DNA from: Chloranthus sessilifolius
Lineage: Eukaryota > Streptophyta > Magnoliopsida > Chloranthales > Chloranthaceae
Direction of reading: 5' to 3'
Assembly: GCA_021018995.1 (NCBI GenBank)
Contig: CM037591.1
Coordinates: 3,912,001-3,976,000, forward strand
DNA length: 64,000 nucleotides
The notes under the pieces were generated by a model. That model had not been told where the DNA came from, searched no databases, and saw nothing but the letters and a program-made list of their open reading frames with translations. The first letter of the stretch is position 1, and each line of letters starts with the position of its first letter. Shown in pieces: positions 32,479 to 44,128 of this stretch. The position numbers and the translations under genes were made by a program.

Positions 32479-32795
32479 TATTTGCAACCAGATACTTTGT
32501 ACCTACAATACGTGAGGTTAACAGATCTGTTGATCTATTGATGTCTTTGAATCAAACGATAGAGATCGTTTTCAATCTTTCACATTATCTTGAGATCATG
32601 GCCCACATATCTCTGTGACCCAAGAATCCCCTTCTCATGATACTCTTAAATGCATAGGCAATATAGATGCGTGCCAAGTGGAATCAACATCCAATTGACA
32701 AGTGGGTGATGATGAAGTCAAATGATCTCCATTATCTATTCTAAGGCAATCAACGGCTTCACTGGCTGCAAATAGTAAATATTCGGTTGCAAATA
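32479..32795. mobile_element. MITE upstream of ATXR5, copy 1
   Basis: Inverted ends TATTTGCAACC and GGTTGCAAATA. The interior (GAATCAAACGATAGAGATC, TTGAGATCATGG, AAGTGGAATCAACATC) is related to the foldback MITE at 16618. Confidence 0.7.
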
Positions 32796-33350
32796 TCCGT
32801 ACCCTTAACTAGAAATGGGGCGGATGGATATCACTGTAATTTTACAAACAGTTGAAGGGTAGTTTAGTCTGTCAAATTATTCCCAAACTAAATCTACATG
32901 ATTTAAGCATGCGTTTCCCGGTGACAACTGGCTGGCTTGTCTAAGACTTACAAAAGTCCTAAGATTATCCAACTCACTCGTTCAATAATATGACTGATTT
33001 GAAACAGATGATAGGGTTTTGTTTTTTTCCTTCAACCTTCATTACGATATATCTTAATATCATAGCGTGCCTATCAAACGGTCTGGTATTGATCCCACAT
33101 GACAGATATCCTTATAAGTAACTTAGATCATGAGGAAAAGATATTATAGCATGCCTATCAAACGGTCTGGTATTGATTCCACATGGCAGACATTCCTATA
33201 AATAACTTAGATCATGAGGAAAAGAATTGACCTTCACTTTTAGGGACAAGTGCCAGTGGAATCAACATCTATCCGTCCGATAGGCACCAGATGATTGGAA
33301 CATAAAAACAATCTCAATGATTTATTATTTGTGAATTTTTTAGGTAATCA

Positions 33351-33712
33351 TGTTTGCAACCAAATATTCTTTAATAACAACCAAAGTGTTGGACATGAGA
33401 TGTTGACTTTATTGGATCGTCCCAATTTCCGCATAGTTGATCTAGAGATCTTGGATCCCCTATAAGATGCCCGACATTGATTCCATGTGGCACACAATCT
33501 AAAAGGTGACCTAAGAACTCCTTCTCGTGGTACTCCTATGATCACGATCATGTTTGGAGAAGTTTGCCATGTAGAGTCAAAATCTAATCGTCTGATAAAT
33601 TGTTCATAATCTTAAAGATATAATGTGTGGAAGATTGGGATGAAAAATTATCTTTATCCTTTGATTTAAGACAATCAACAACTGATCTTAGTTGCAAATG
33701 TGAATTGCAAAT
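33351..33712. mobile_element. MITE upstream of ATXR5, copy 2
   Basis: Ends TGTTTGCAACC and AATTGCAAATA; diverged second copy of 32479-32795. Confidence 0.65.
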
Positions 33713-33965
33713 ATAAAACCCATTTTAATTGGAAATGGGATGGACAGGTGGCTATAATTTTACAAATGGTTTAGGGTAGTTTAGTCTTTTAAGTTATGCC
33801 CAAACGAAATCTGCATCATTTAAGCATCCGTTTCCTGGTGACAACTGGCTGGCTGGCTTAAATTGACTAAAGGTTATAAGTGTGCAAAAGTCATTAATAG
33901 CCTTTTTAGCCACCTTACAATCAAACGCTGACTTTAAGGAATTTTGGGCTTGCTGTTGGATAAAT

Positions 33966-33972
<7 letters not shown>

Positions 33973-34008
<36 letters not shown>
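33973..34008. repeat. (TA)18 microsatellite
   Basis: Pure TA repeat. Confidence 0.95.
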
Positions 34009-34010
<2 letters not shown>

Positions 34011-34348
34011 TCAAAGATGTCAAAAATAATGCACCTCGTTGGTTGGGCATTATCACATCCTTCAGCCATCAAAAACACAAGCAAAAAGTCGTAAAAATAA
34101 AATTGATATTTTTTTTTTAAAATCAATGCTTTATGACTGTTCAACCCAAAACGGATATTGTTTTAAATTGATCATGTCACATGGCATATGATAATGCGCC
34201 TATGTGTAGCAGTTTTGCACCTGAGTGTTGTGTTTTTCGCTACACTCAGGTGTAAAGTCCCAATTATATATATAAGGAGCTAGTTAGGTCTTTCATTGGA
34301 GAATGGGGACCGTCCTCCAAGATAAATGTGGAGTTTCATGTGACATTC

Positions 34349-36838
34349 TGTGACAACCCGGATTTCGACACCCCGAAATCCGTGCCATCAGCACGATCAT
34401 CTTGACCGTGCCCCTTAGCTAAGCACGAAACATTGGCATATCAAGCACAAAATGAAATAGTAAATGAAACTGTTGATTTTAAATCTATATGTACATTGTT
34501 TGCCCCAAAAGACAGTTCTACCCTCATGCCTCTACATGAATGGAGAACCGATCCGAATCATCGATGATAGCAAATCATCACGGATGGTTTGCCCCAAAAG
34601 AATAATCTCAATTAATATATGTACATTGTTTAGCGAAAACAAGGCTTGACATATCAAGCCGTACAAATCTCTATCCAAAAGCCCTCAAAGCGGCACAACG
34701 GAGTCCTCTAGAAGAAGTCCTCAGGAGGTGGCTCCAACTCTTCATCGGCCGCAAGGTCCGACTCACCAGGGTCAGCGTCTCCTGAAGCCTCGGCAGCTGC
34801 TAGTAGCGGACCTACGACGTATAGTCTATAGGGTGAGCTACATCCTAGCTCAATAGTGAACAAAACACAATTGAACATATAAATTATCACTCACATATAT
34901 TCCATGATATGCCATGCATGATGTGTCTATGCAGTTACTGATAAAAACAGTTAAAAAGCATTACATTTTACTGGTAGCTTACTCATGTCTTTCATTTATT
35001 CATGAATGATGCTGAAAAGGCCTAAAGCAAAACTTAAACTTTCAACTTAAGTAATCCCCGAGCAATATAGCATCGAGCCCCGATGAGATACCCATCATCG
35101 TCATCTATATAGACACTTTTAACGTATTCCCGGGGAATACACATAGTACCCAAGCCCCTTTCCCCTGGGGATTGGTGGCGGGGTTTCACTAGTCTCAATC
35201 AACACCCCTGGGGTGTGCTTACTGTGTACGGATAAGCCTCAGACCGCCTACGGTTTCCTGGCCAGACGGCCACTTGGAGGATATCCTGGTCGTGTCGTAG
35301 ATATCCCGCCACGTCGGTGGGGTACCCTATCAAACCTCAAATAACAAAAATATCGGTGCTTTACATATAGTTATTCACCGTGTAAATGTGTTATCTTATA
35401 TCAGTTAGGCCCTATCAAACATGATCCAATCTTGGATACATCCCTGTGATGTATCCATTCATTTGCATCACACCTGATGCTCTTATCTCCTTACTTCTTC
35501 ATCCCCTGGGGATGGCTCATTATGATTACTTTTATTGGTGTCACACACACACCCACTTCTTCACAACTCTTTATAAAACATTTGAAATTTAATCTATATC
35601 ACTATATACATGCTCTTGTAAAATAAGGTACATGTTCAAAGAGTTCCCTACCTCAAGTCTTCGTTTGATCAACGCATCAAGGTCCCATGTGGCTCCTTGT
35701 GCACTTGCTCACACGGACCACCTATGGTACCACATAACATGTGAAACACATCACTACGGATGCAATAAAGGAAATCCAAGACCCCCCAAGAATCTCAAAG
35801 TCAAACTCAGAAGTCAACATAAACTGGCCCAGTCGATTAATCGATTTCCAAAATCGAATAATCGAAAGTCAATATCGATTAATCGATTATCAAATCGATT
35901 AATCGAGATTTCCATTCGATTAATCGAAACCCAATTTGATTAATTGAAATTCTCTGCTCTATCAAGTCGATTCTCAATTCGAGTAATCGAGTTTCCAAAA
36001 TCGATTAATCGATCACAAATCGATTAATCGAAATTACAAATCGATTAATCGAATCTTCATTTCGATTAGTCGATTTCATCAAGCCCATTTCTTTTCTTCA
36101 CTGGAGTCCACTGTAGGCACCCAGTCGATTAATCGATTCTCAATTCGATTAATCGAAAACCAAAGTCGATTAATCGAAACCCAATTCGATTAATCGAAAT
36201 CGGGGTCCTCTGACTTTTCAACTTCCTGGCCAATTTCGATTAATCGAAACTCAATTTCGATTAATCGAAATTGTCAGATTCAGCCCCCTTTTGGCTGTTC
36301 TTCCCAATCTCTTCTCTTACTTTTTCCTCCATCTTTCTAAGGATAAAGGCTTAGAATCTAACCCCAATCTAACCTTTTAATCTATGCATTTAAACTACAA
36401 AAATTTATCTTCAATCTATCTCAAATTGATTTCAAATCAAGTGGTTGGAAAGGCTAGGGTTCCAGCTTTAGCTTGAACGGATTCTCCGCGTCGAATCGAT
36501 CTCTTTAATGCTAGAATCCCCCTTCCAATCACTCACAATAACTCTTGTTCAACCTCTTTACTCCTCTCTCTCTCTTCTTTACTCCTCTCTCAACAACCAA
36601 AATTACAGATTTTAGGGTCATTTTATCTATTTCCTCACTTGTGTGTTGAGCACATACACCGCGATAGGTGTATGCGACTTCACATTCACATCATACACCA
36701 CGCAGTCAGTCAAACTATCACATCTCATCCATTCATCACACTCTATGCTAACCATTGAATTCCTAATTGGTCAAACCTGTGATCAATCAGGCACGGATTC
36801 CGAGGTCACTGTTTAACATAATTTTTCGGGGTATTACA
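34349..36838 (-). mobile_element. solo LTR 1 (Ty3-type, palindrome-rich)
   Basis: A single 2490-bp unit starts TGTGACAACCCGG, ends CGGGGTATTACA and is flanked by perfect CATTC duplications (34344-34348, 36839-36843). It carries no coding domain; its best open frames are short and acidic or random. Reverse-complemented, it aligns with solo LTR 2 at 59947 (shared TATTGAGC..GGATGTAGC, GACTATACGTC, CGGGATATC), so the two are one family in opposite orientations. Confidence 0.85.
35823..36272. repeat. array of TCGATTAATCGA palindromes
   Basis: About 17 exact or near copies of the palindrome TCGATTAATCGA, often extended to TTTCGATTAATCGAAA, occur at irregular 15-40 bp spacing within solo LTR 1. Spacers are unique, so this is neither a simple tandem repeat nor a CRISPR array. 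Confidence 0.92.
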
Positions 36839-36843
36839 CATTC

Positions 36844-37074
36844 AAAATACATTGGAGTGTCACATAGAGTATGAGTGTATTGTTTAGATTAATTTAAAAA
36901 AAAAAATAATTTCAAAAAAAATATTTTTAAAGCTCAAGTTAAGCTTAGGCTAGTTTTATAAATCCAAATTTTATTTCTAAAAGAAATGCATAGTAAAGAT
37001 TAGTTTCAAAGTTGATTTAACCAATGCACCGGTACCGTGTATTACAAGTGTCAATAGAGCTTCGTGTAGGATCT
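36844..37074. other. intergenic, no feature recognised
   Basis: AT-rich flank. Confidence 0.4.
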
Positions 37075-37112
37075 TGGAAGACGCTCATTGTCCTCTAACG
37101 AAAAAGGAAACT

Positions 37113-37114
<2 letters not shown>

Positions 37115-37177
<63 letters not shown>
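37115..37177. repeat. (TA)31 microsatellite
   Basis: Pure TA repeat of 63 bp. Confidence 0.95.
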
Positions 37178-37179
<2 letters not shown>

Positions 37180-37470
37180 AAATTTACCGGATCAACCCCT
37201 GTCAGATACACTTTTTCCGTCAAAGACCCTATATTTTCACCTTTAACCAAACCGACCAGCTCCAAGCCGAGCCAAATCCAGCTAGCACAAAAAGTCAGAA
37301 ATACCCCTTCTTACATTTTTTTCGTTCTACATAGTTTAAAATTTTAAATATTTGCACTTGTTTATATTTACACGATGTGAAACGGGATCTATGCCATCTG
37401 ATTTGAAGGCCCCAGTATAAAATTGATGGTGTCAAAGATAGATACGAAAAAAGGCGATATCGCCTCTTAA

Positions 37471-37502
<32 letters not shown>

Positions 37503-37508
<6 letters not shown>

Positions 37509-37815
37509 AAACAGTCAATGTCAACTCTTTAATCAGTCGATGGCGACACTTATAATAGTTGGTACCGACTGCTTAAAGATGCGACATCGACTATTTAAAA
37601 AATATATTTATTTATTTATTTTTATTTTTATTTCTTTTATAGTCGATGGCGACTGTTTTGACTATTTAAAAAAAAATTATTTTATTTGTTTTTTTTTTTT
37701 TTGGTTGATGGAAACTGTTTAAACAGTCGCCATCGACACCTCTTTAAGCAGTCGGTACCAACTATTTTAAGAGTCGTCATCGACTGTTTAAAGAGTTAAC
37801 ATCGACTGTTTAAAA
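37503..37815. repeat. long inverted repeat (foldback), arms about 97 bp
   Basis: The left arm (37503-37602: AACAGTCAATGTCAACTC, CAGTCGATGGCGAC, ATAGTTGGTACCGACTGCTT) pairs with the right arm (37715-37815) across an AT-rich loop of about 110 bp. By eye more than 80 percent of arm positions are complementary. The 20-bp phrase GAAGACGCTC.TTGTC flanks the region as a direct repeat (37077 and 37833). Confidence 0.8.
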
Positions 37816-37849
37816 AAAAAAAATTATCTTAGAAGACGCTCGTTGTCTT

Positions 37850-38879
37850 CAGCTATATTAACTTTGTGGCGAAAATTATTCTTGAAATGCCACGCAGATG
37901 ACATTTGGTGTGCTCCTTTTATTTTACAGCAAAATAAGGATATTTTAGCCATTGGTTGGTCAACAAATTAATTAAGCATAGTTTAAGGGGATCACATAAG
38001 TTGTGTAGGAACTTAATTACGAAGCCGGGGGTAATTTGTAAGGCCTTTTTAGTTTCAATTATGGTTCAAGGGGTCATTGCTTAGTGCTACCAAGTAACAA
38101 GTGGGAAGACGCGAGTTTGAGTTCCGAGAGCCAGAGGTTAGATCTCTCCTGTCCAAAGTTTCCAAAAACTCTAATTTTAGGAAGAAAAAAAAATCATTTA
38201 AAACACATTTTACTCATGAAACATCGGAAACACATTTAAAAGGCATTTATTCATAAATACTCATATTTTAAAAAAAATTATAATTTTTACGTTTTAAACA
38301 CATTTTTTTACAAATTTTTCCCAAAATTTTCTTCATTTTTATCAACATAACATATATGGTTTAATAATTTTATTATTTCGATTACTTTTTCTCAAATGCT
38401 CCTCATTTATTCACTTCTTTTTTTCACTTTTTTGCCTTGCCCATTTTTTCAGAAACAAAATCAAATTTTTTGGATATGTTTAAATTCAAGTTAGTGCCGA
38501 AAAGTAGTCCTATATGGATGAGAAAAATTGTTTGATACACTTTTCTCAAACACATTAAGCCACTTTTTCTTATATACATAGGAGTTTTCGCTTACAAGGC
38601 TGGCCCTCGTAAGCCTTCGTAGCGATATGTTAACTGTTACATGTTAGTGGATATGGTGGATCAAACATGCCCTTTATTTCGAATACGCAGGCATCGATTC
38701 CTACCTAAAATAACTTTAATTATATTTTATAGGGAAAAAACAAAATTGACTTGAATAAGAGAGGCAAAAACGTGTGATAAAATCACATTTAAATATATAA
38801 AAATCACTTTGATATGTGATTTTGTTATAAAATCATATTTAAATATATAAAAATATTTGATATAAATATAATTAAATTG
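37850..38879. other. intergenic, no feature recognised
   Basis: AT-rich without supportable genes or repeats. Confidence 0.4.
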
Positions 38880-38884
38880 GGACA

Positions 38885-39186
38885 TGTTGAGAAGGAAAGG
38901 TCAATGATATCTAGTTATTCATTGACAAATATATTACATTAGTTGTATATTTGTTTAGTTGGTTTTTATACTTAGACTACCTATAATAGATTAGCATAAT
39001 TGTAGGAATCTCTTGTATATGCTTATAATAGATTAGCGTGATTGTAGGAAATTTCTTGTATATGCCTTTTATGCTTAGATTACTTAGAATAGATTAGCAT
39101 GATTGTAGAAAATCTCTTGTATATAGTTATGTCCCTTGATTCAATAAAATTCATTCAAAGGTAAATATTATTTTCCTTATTTTACA
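38885..39186 (+). repeat. copia I 5' LTR
   Basis: Starts TGTTGAGAAGG, ends TTATTTTACA. It contains three spaced copies of AGATTAGCATGATTGTAGGA with ATCTCTTGTATAT, a subrepeat structure like LTR enhancer boxes. Confidence 0.93.
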
Positions 39187-39198
39187 TGATATCAGAGC
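39187..39198 (+). other. copia I primer binding site
   Basis: TGATATCAGAGC, one mismatch from the plant tRNA-iMet site, directly after the LTR. Confidence 0.88.
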
Positions 39199-39267
39199 AG
39201 GAAACGATACTCTAGCTCTCTGTCTTCTTTCTTTTTGCCCTTCATTTTTTCATTATTTCTCATTATC

Positions 39268-41046
39268 ATGATGGAACAACAATCTTCGAATGGAGGCAAG
39301 CTTGATGCTGTCAATCAATATTTTCTTCATCATTTTGATTATTCTGGAATGGTGCTTGTTTCTAAGTCCCTCAATGGGGATAATTATTTGACATGGTGTA
39401 GAGTCATGACGATTTCTTTGAACGCTAAATCCAAGTTAGGTTTCATAGATGAGACTACTACAATGCCGTCTACTACAGCCAAACCAGATGACTATGCTTC
39501 ATGAAAAAAATGCAACGATATGATCCTCTCTTGGATTCTTAATTCACTCACACAGGATCTTGCAGACAGTGTCATTTTTTCGACCACCGCCCAGGAGGTA
39601 TGGGAAGATCTTCGAGATCGTTTTTCTCAAAGCAATGCCCCTCGTATTTTTCAGATTGAGAGGAACATTGCTTATTTTGCTCAAGATCAGATGACTGTTG
39701 CCGCTTATTACACAAAGTTAAAAAAATTATGGGATGAACTAGGATCCTATAATGACACCGTTTGCAATTGTGGGGCAGGCCATAAGAGACGCAGATTGAT
39801 GCAATTTCTCATGGGACTCAATGAGTCCTATAGTGCAATTCGAGGGTAAATTTTATTGATGAATCAACTGCCTGATGTTGCCAAGGCTTACTCTTCCATT
39901 GTACAAGAGGAGAAGCAACGAAAGTTGGGGGTTGCACGTGAGACGACAAAAAACTCAACCATGATTGCTCGAAGGGCTGAACCAGTAGCTTTGGCTATTC
40001 GACATGGACAAGGTTCTTCTCGTTCCAACCCATTTAATCGAAAACCTTTGCATTGCTCTTATTGTGATCGTGCCCATCATGTACGAGAAACATGCTAGAA
40101 GTTGAACAGGTACCCACCAGAACACCCTAAACATGTATCGAACATATCTAATTAAGGAAACACTCATTTCAAGCACAACAATAGCCATCAATTTTCAGCC
40201 AATAATGTCAAGGAAAGTCAAATAATGCAGGAAGTGCCGTCGGTGACAAATGGGCTCTCTGATTTACAAATCCAACAAATATTACCTATCATGCAGGCTA
40301 AAGGGACAACACAATCCACCAATCCTAAACCCAATGTTGTTTCCTCAGTTTTGTTACAAACATTGTTGCGCCTCCATCAATTGATTATCGACAATGGTGC
40401 AAGAGACCATATTACTTCATCTCCAAATTTGTTTGTCAATAGAAATAACAACACTTTTTTATCACCAGTTGCTATGCCAAGTGGAGAACAGGCTCTGATT
40501 ACATCCATTGGGAATTTACCTTTGAATTCTATTGTTACTTTAAAAAATGTGCTTGGTGTGTCATCTTTTAAGGTGGATTTAATGTCTGTGAGTCGAGTTA
40601 CCAGAGATCTCAATTGTTCAGTAACCTTTTTCCCACCTTGGTGTATTTTGCAGGACTTGATGACGAGGATGACGATTGGTTTGGGTGAACAACGAGACAG
40701 ACTTTATTACTTGGTTGCGTTAGCATCAAAGAAGCCAAAGCCTCAAACTCCATCCGCTTCAGTCATTTCTTGCCGTTCACCTAGTTCTCAGGTTACCTCC
40801 TCCATCGCTTTGTGGCATCGCAGTTTTGGGCATTTGTCTTCCTCTAGATTAGATTTTATGGCAAAACATTTGTTAAATTTTCCTTTCCAGCCTAATAATG
40901 CTTGTGATGTTTGTGCACTTGCAAAACAAAGTCGACTTTCATTTTCTGTTAGTTCAATTTCGTCTGTTAGACCTTTTGAATTAATTCATTGTGATATTGG
41001 AGCCTTTATAAAATTGGCTCTCTTTCCGGTGCGAAATATTTTGTGA
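39268..41046 (+). pseudogene. copia I gag, protease and start of integrase
   Basis: One frame runs from ATG 39268 to 41046, with stops at 39502, 39847 and 40096. It has the copia N-terminal gag region (DNYLTWCRVMTISLNAK), a UBN2-type segment (VWEDLRDRFSQ, YYTKLKKLWDEL) and a knuckle CSYCDRAHHVRETC. The protease site reads IIDNGARDHITS, with Asn where DSGA is usual. The GAG-pre-integrase part ALWHRSFGHLSSSRLDFM follows, with CDVCALAKQ and the integrase start FELIHCDI. The stops stand where Trp or Gln codons are expected. Confidence 0.88.
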
Positions 41047-42100
41047 CTATTGTGGATGATTATTCTAGATTCACATGAGTATTTTTTATGCATCACAAAA
41101 ATGAAACACAACATTTACTTGTCAATTTTTTCTCATTTGTTCAAACACAATTCCATGCTTCTATAGCCAACATTCGAGTTGATAATGGTGGAGAATTTTT
41201 CTCTATGCGAGAATTTTTTAAACAAAAAGGGACCACTTACCAACATTCTTGTGTTTATCCCTCAACGAAATGGGGTTGTAGAGCACAAGCACCGCCATAT
41301 TCTTGAGTCCGCTAGGGCTTTTCGTTTTCAAGCCCACCTTTCTTTACATTTTTGGGTAGAGTGTGTTTCTGCTGCTTTTCGTATAATTAGTCATTTGCCC
41401 ACACCACTCCTTTCTCACCAAACTCCTTTTGAACGACTTTATGGGAAGCTTCCTTTTTATTCCCATATTCGAGTTTTTGGGTGTCTTGCCTATGCTACTG
41501 ATATTCACATCCCTCATAAATTCGCTCCTCGCGCCAAACGATGTATTTTTCTTAGCTATCCAGTTGGTCAGAAAGCTTACAAGCTCTATGACCTTGTCAC
41601 CCACCAAATGTTCACTAGTCATGATGTTGTTTTTCATGAAACTATTTTTCCTTATGCGTCCATTCCATCCACTTCCTCAAATTTAGTCCTTGTGATACCT
41701 CTTTCCTTATCTGATCCTTCCCCACCAGTCCAACAACCCTCAACACCGGAACCAATTTCTCCCGTCCAACAACCCTCATCACCGAATCTAGTTTCTACTC
41801 AGTCATCACCTGTTGGCCCTCCTCCCGAACCCATTTTACGCCGTTCTCAAAGATCTCATCTCCCTCCCACGACTTTACGTGATTATGTCTACAAGCAAGT
41901 AACTTCTCCCAACCATTTGCCGCCTTTGTCATCAAGTTCACAAAAAGGTACGCGATATCTCCTTTGCAATTTTATCTGTTATCATCGTTACTCACCACAA
42001 CATCACTCCTATACTGCTGCTATCAGTCAAGATATTGAGCCTATATCTTATACCGAAGCAACTTCTCATTCCCATTGGCAAGAAGCACTGCAATCTGAAT
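41047..42100 (+). pseudogene. copia I integrase core
   Basis: YFVTIVDDYSRFT lies in the next frame, then IRVDNGGEFFS; another frameshift near 41260 restores the frame of NGVVEHKHRHILESAR and the SHIRVFGCLAY segment. A Pro/Ser-rich linker precedes RT. Confidence 0.85.
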
Positions 42101-43590
42101 TGGCCGCTTTAAAAGCCAACCACACTTGGTCCCTCACTTCTCTTCCTCCTGGAAAGAAGCCTATTGGTTGTCGTTGGGTTTATAAAATCAAATGTCACTC
42201 GGATGGTACTATTGAGCATTTCAAAGCTCACTTGGTTGCAAAAGGTTACACACAACTGGAAGGTATCGAGTACCATGACACTTTTTCTCCTACTGCTAAA
42301 ATGATCACGGTTTGTTGTTTATTGGCTTAGCAGCTGCCCAGAATTGGTCTCTTCACCAACTTGATGTCAATAATGCTTTTCTTCACGGAGATCTCCATGA
42401 AGAAATTTATGTCTCCATCTCCTGGTCTTCGGCAACAGGGGAGAATCTAGTGTGCCACATTCATAAGTTGTTATATGGCTTAAAGCAAGCTTTTCGACAA
42501 TGGTTTGCCAAGTTCTCTATAGCTATCCAAGCTGCTGATTTTGTTCAATCCAAAGCAGATTACTTGTTATTCATATGTCGGAAACGCAAAACTTTTACAG
42601 CTTTATTGATATATGTCGATGACATTCTTATTACGGGTACTAATGTCAATGCTATATTAGCCCTCAAGCAATTTCTACATAGTCATTTTCGAATTAAAGA
42701 TTTGGGTGATTTGAAGTATTTTTTGGGCATCGAAGTTTCTCGGTCGAAAAGATTTGGGTGATTTGAAGTATTTTTTGGGTATTTCCATCTCGCAAAGAAA
42801 ATATACTTTGGAAATTTTAAAAGATGGTGATTTTTTAGGTGTTAAACCTATGAACTTTCTCATGAAACAAAATATAAAGCTCTTGGATTCAGGTGAATTA
42901 CTTAAAGATCTATCTCAGTATATGCGAATTGTTGAACGCGTAATTTATTTGACTATTATCGGACCGGATATCACCTATTCGGTTCATGTGTTAAGCAGAT
43001 TCATGCATGTACTACGCAGACCACACATGGAAGCTGTTTTACATGTATTGCGTTATTTGAAAAACAGTCCAAGACAAGGTTTATTTTTCCCTTATCAGAA
43101 TGATTTATCTTTGCGAGCTTTTTCTGATTCGGATTGGGCTGGTTGTCCAATATCTCGTAGATCCACTACGGGTTATTGTGTTTTTCTGAGATCTTTTCTT
43201 ATTTCTTAGAGGACAATGAGACAGAAAATCGTATCTCTTTCCTCAGCAGAAGCTGAATATAGAGTCATGACAGGTACATGCTGTGAATTATCCTGGCTAC
43301 GCTCATTATTGAAAGATTTGAGAATATTACATCTGAAGCCAACATTGTTATATTGTGATAACATAGCCGCCTTATATATAGCTGCCAATCCCATTTTCCA
43401 TGAAAGAACCAGACATATAGAGATAGATTATCATTTTATTCGTTACAAAATACAAAACGATTCTGTTGTAACTAAGCATATTGGCTCAACAAATCAACTT
43501 GCGGATGTGTTCACCAAACCATTGAGAAAGGAAGCTTTCTCAACTATGATACGCAAGTTGGGAGTTCTTGACATTCACTCCCCAACTTGA
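42101..43590 (+). pseudogene. copia I reverse transcriptase and RNase H
   Basis: RT: GCRWVYKIK, HLVAKGYTQLEGIEYHDTFSP, QLDVNNAFLHGDLHEEIYV, LLIYVDDILITG (catalytic pair intact) and KDLGDLKYFLGIE. A 52-bp tandem duplication at 42697-42800 shifts the frame. RNase H: AFSDSDWAGCP, STTGYCVFL, SSAEAEYRVMTGTCCELSWL and DVFTKPLRKEAF. A further frameshift lies near 42310 and a TAG at 43207. Confidence 0.9.
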
Positions 43591-43597
43591 GGGGGAG

Positions 43598-43900
43598 TGT
43601 TGAGAAGGAAAGGTCAATGATATCTAGTTATTCATTGACAAATATATTGTATTAGTTGTATATTTGTTTAGTTGCTTTTGATAATTAGACTACCTAGAAT
43701 AGATTAGCACGATTGTAGGAAATCTCTTGTATATGCCTATAATAGATTAGCATGATTGTAGGAAATCTCTTGTATATGTCTTTTATACTTAGACTACTTA
43801 GAATAGATTGGCATGATTGTAAGAAATCTCTTGTATAAAGTTATGTCTCCTGATTCAATAAAATTCACTCAAAAGTAAATATTATTTTCCTTATTTTATA
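43598..43900 (+). repeat. copia I 3' LTR
   Basis: Partner of the 5' LTR; its last bases are TTATTTTATA, so the terminal CA has become TA. Confidence 0.93.
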
Positions 43901-44081
43901 GGACAAGATAATGCGAACACCTTATTTGAACTCAAACAATTAAAAATCTCTATAAATAATTATAATCCATAACCTATTACTCACAGTCAAAATCAAGGGA
44001 AAGAGATACACTCAATAATTGTGTTTGTGATTTAGATTTGAGGTTTAATGAGAGAAACTTTATCAAAAGCCCTCAATAAGG

Positions 44082-44128
44082 TTTTTTTTTTTGTGATGCC
44101 ATACGACGTAAATAATTCAAATGTAGCG
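44082..44128 (-). mobile_element. SINE (copy 2), tail part
   Basis: T11 at 44082-44092 is the poly-A of a minus-strand SINE. The next 36 bp align with the tail end of the SINE at 475. The Tat-like element interrupts it at 44128; the body resumes at 51847. Confidence 0.65.

Larger units (their letters stand above)
32462..33858. repeat. direct duplication containing the MITE
   Basis: The MITE plus about 140 bp of downstream flank (GTAGTTTAGTCT, TTTAAGCAT, GGTGACAACTGGCTGGCTT) occurs at 32462-32940 and again at 33339-33858, so the unit was copied with its flank. Between them a tandem of about 82-bp units around 33065-33225 repeats TATCAAACGGTCTGGTATTG. Confidence 0.75.
38885..43900 (+). mobile_element. 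Ty1/copia retrotransposon I, structurally complete
   Basis: LTRs 38885-39186 (302 bp) and 43598-43900 (303 bp) are flanked by perfect GGACA duplications (38880-38884, 43901-43905). A primer site TGATATCAGAGC follows the 5' LTR and a purine tract TGAGGGGGAG precedes the 3' LTR. Gag, protease, integrase, RT and RNase H are all present in copia order but carry many stops. The LTRs differ at roughly 8 percent of sites by eye. Confidence 0.93.

Noticed and set aside
34708-34890. acidic 60-codon minus-strand open frame
   Set aside because: It lies in a solo LTR, and the homologous part of the other solo LTR does not keep the frame.
35823-36272. CRISPR-like array of TCGATTAATCGA
   Set aside because: Repeats are 12-16 bp palindromes at irregular spacing inside a plant solo LTR; spacers are not of uniform length.
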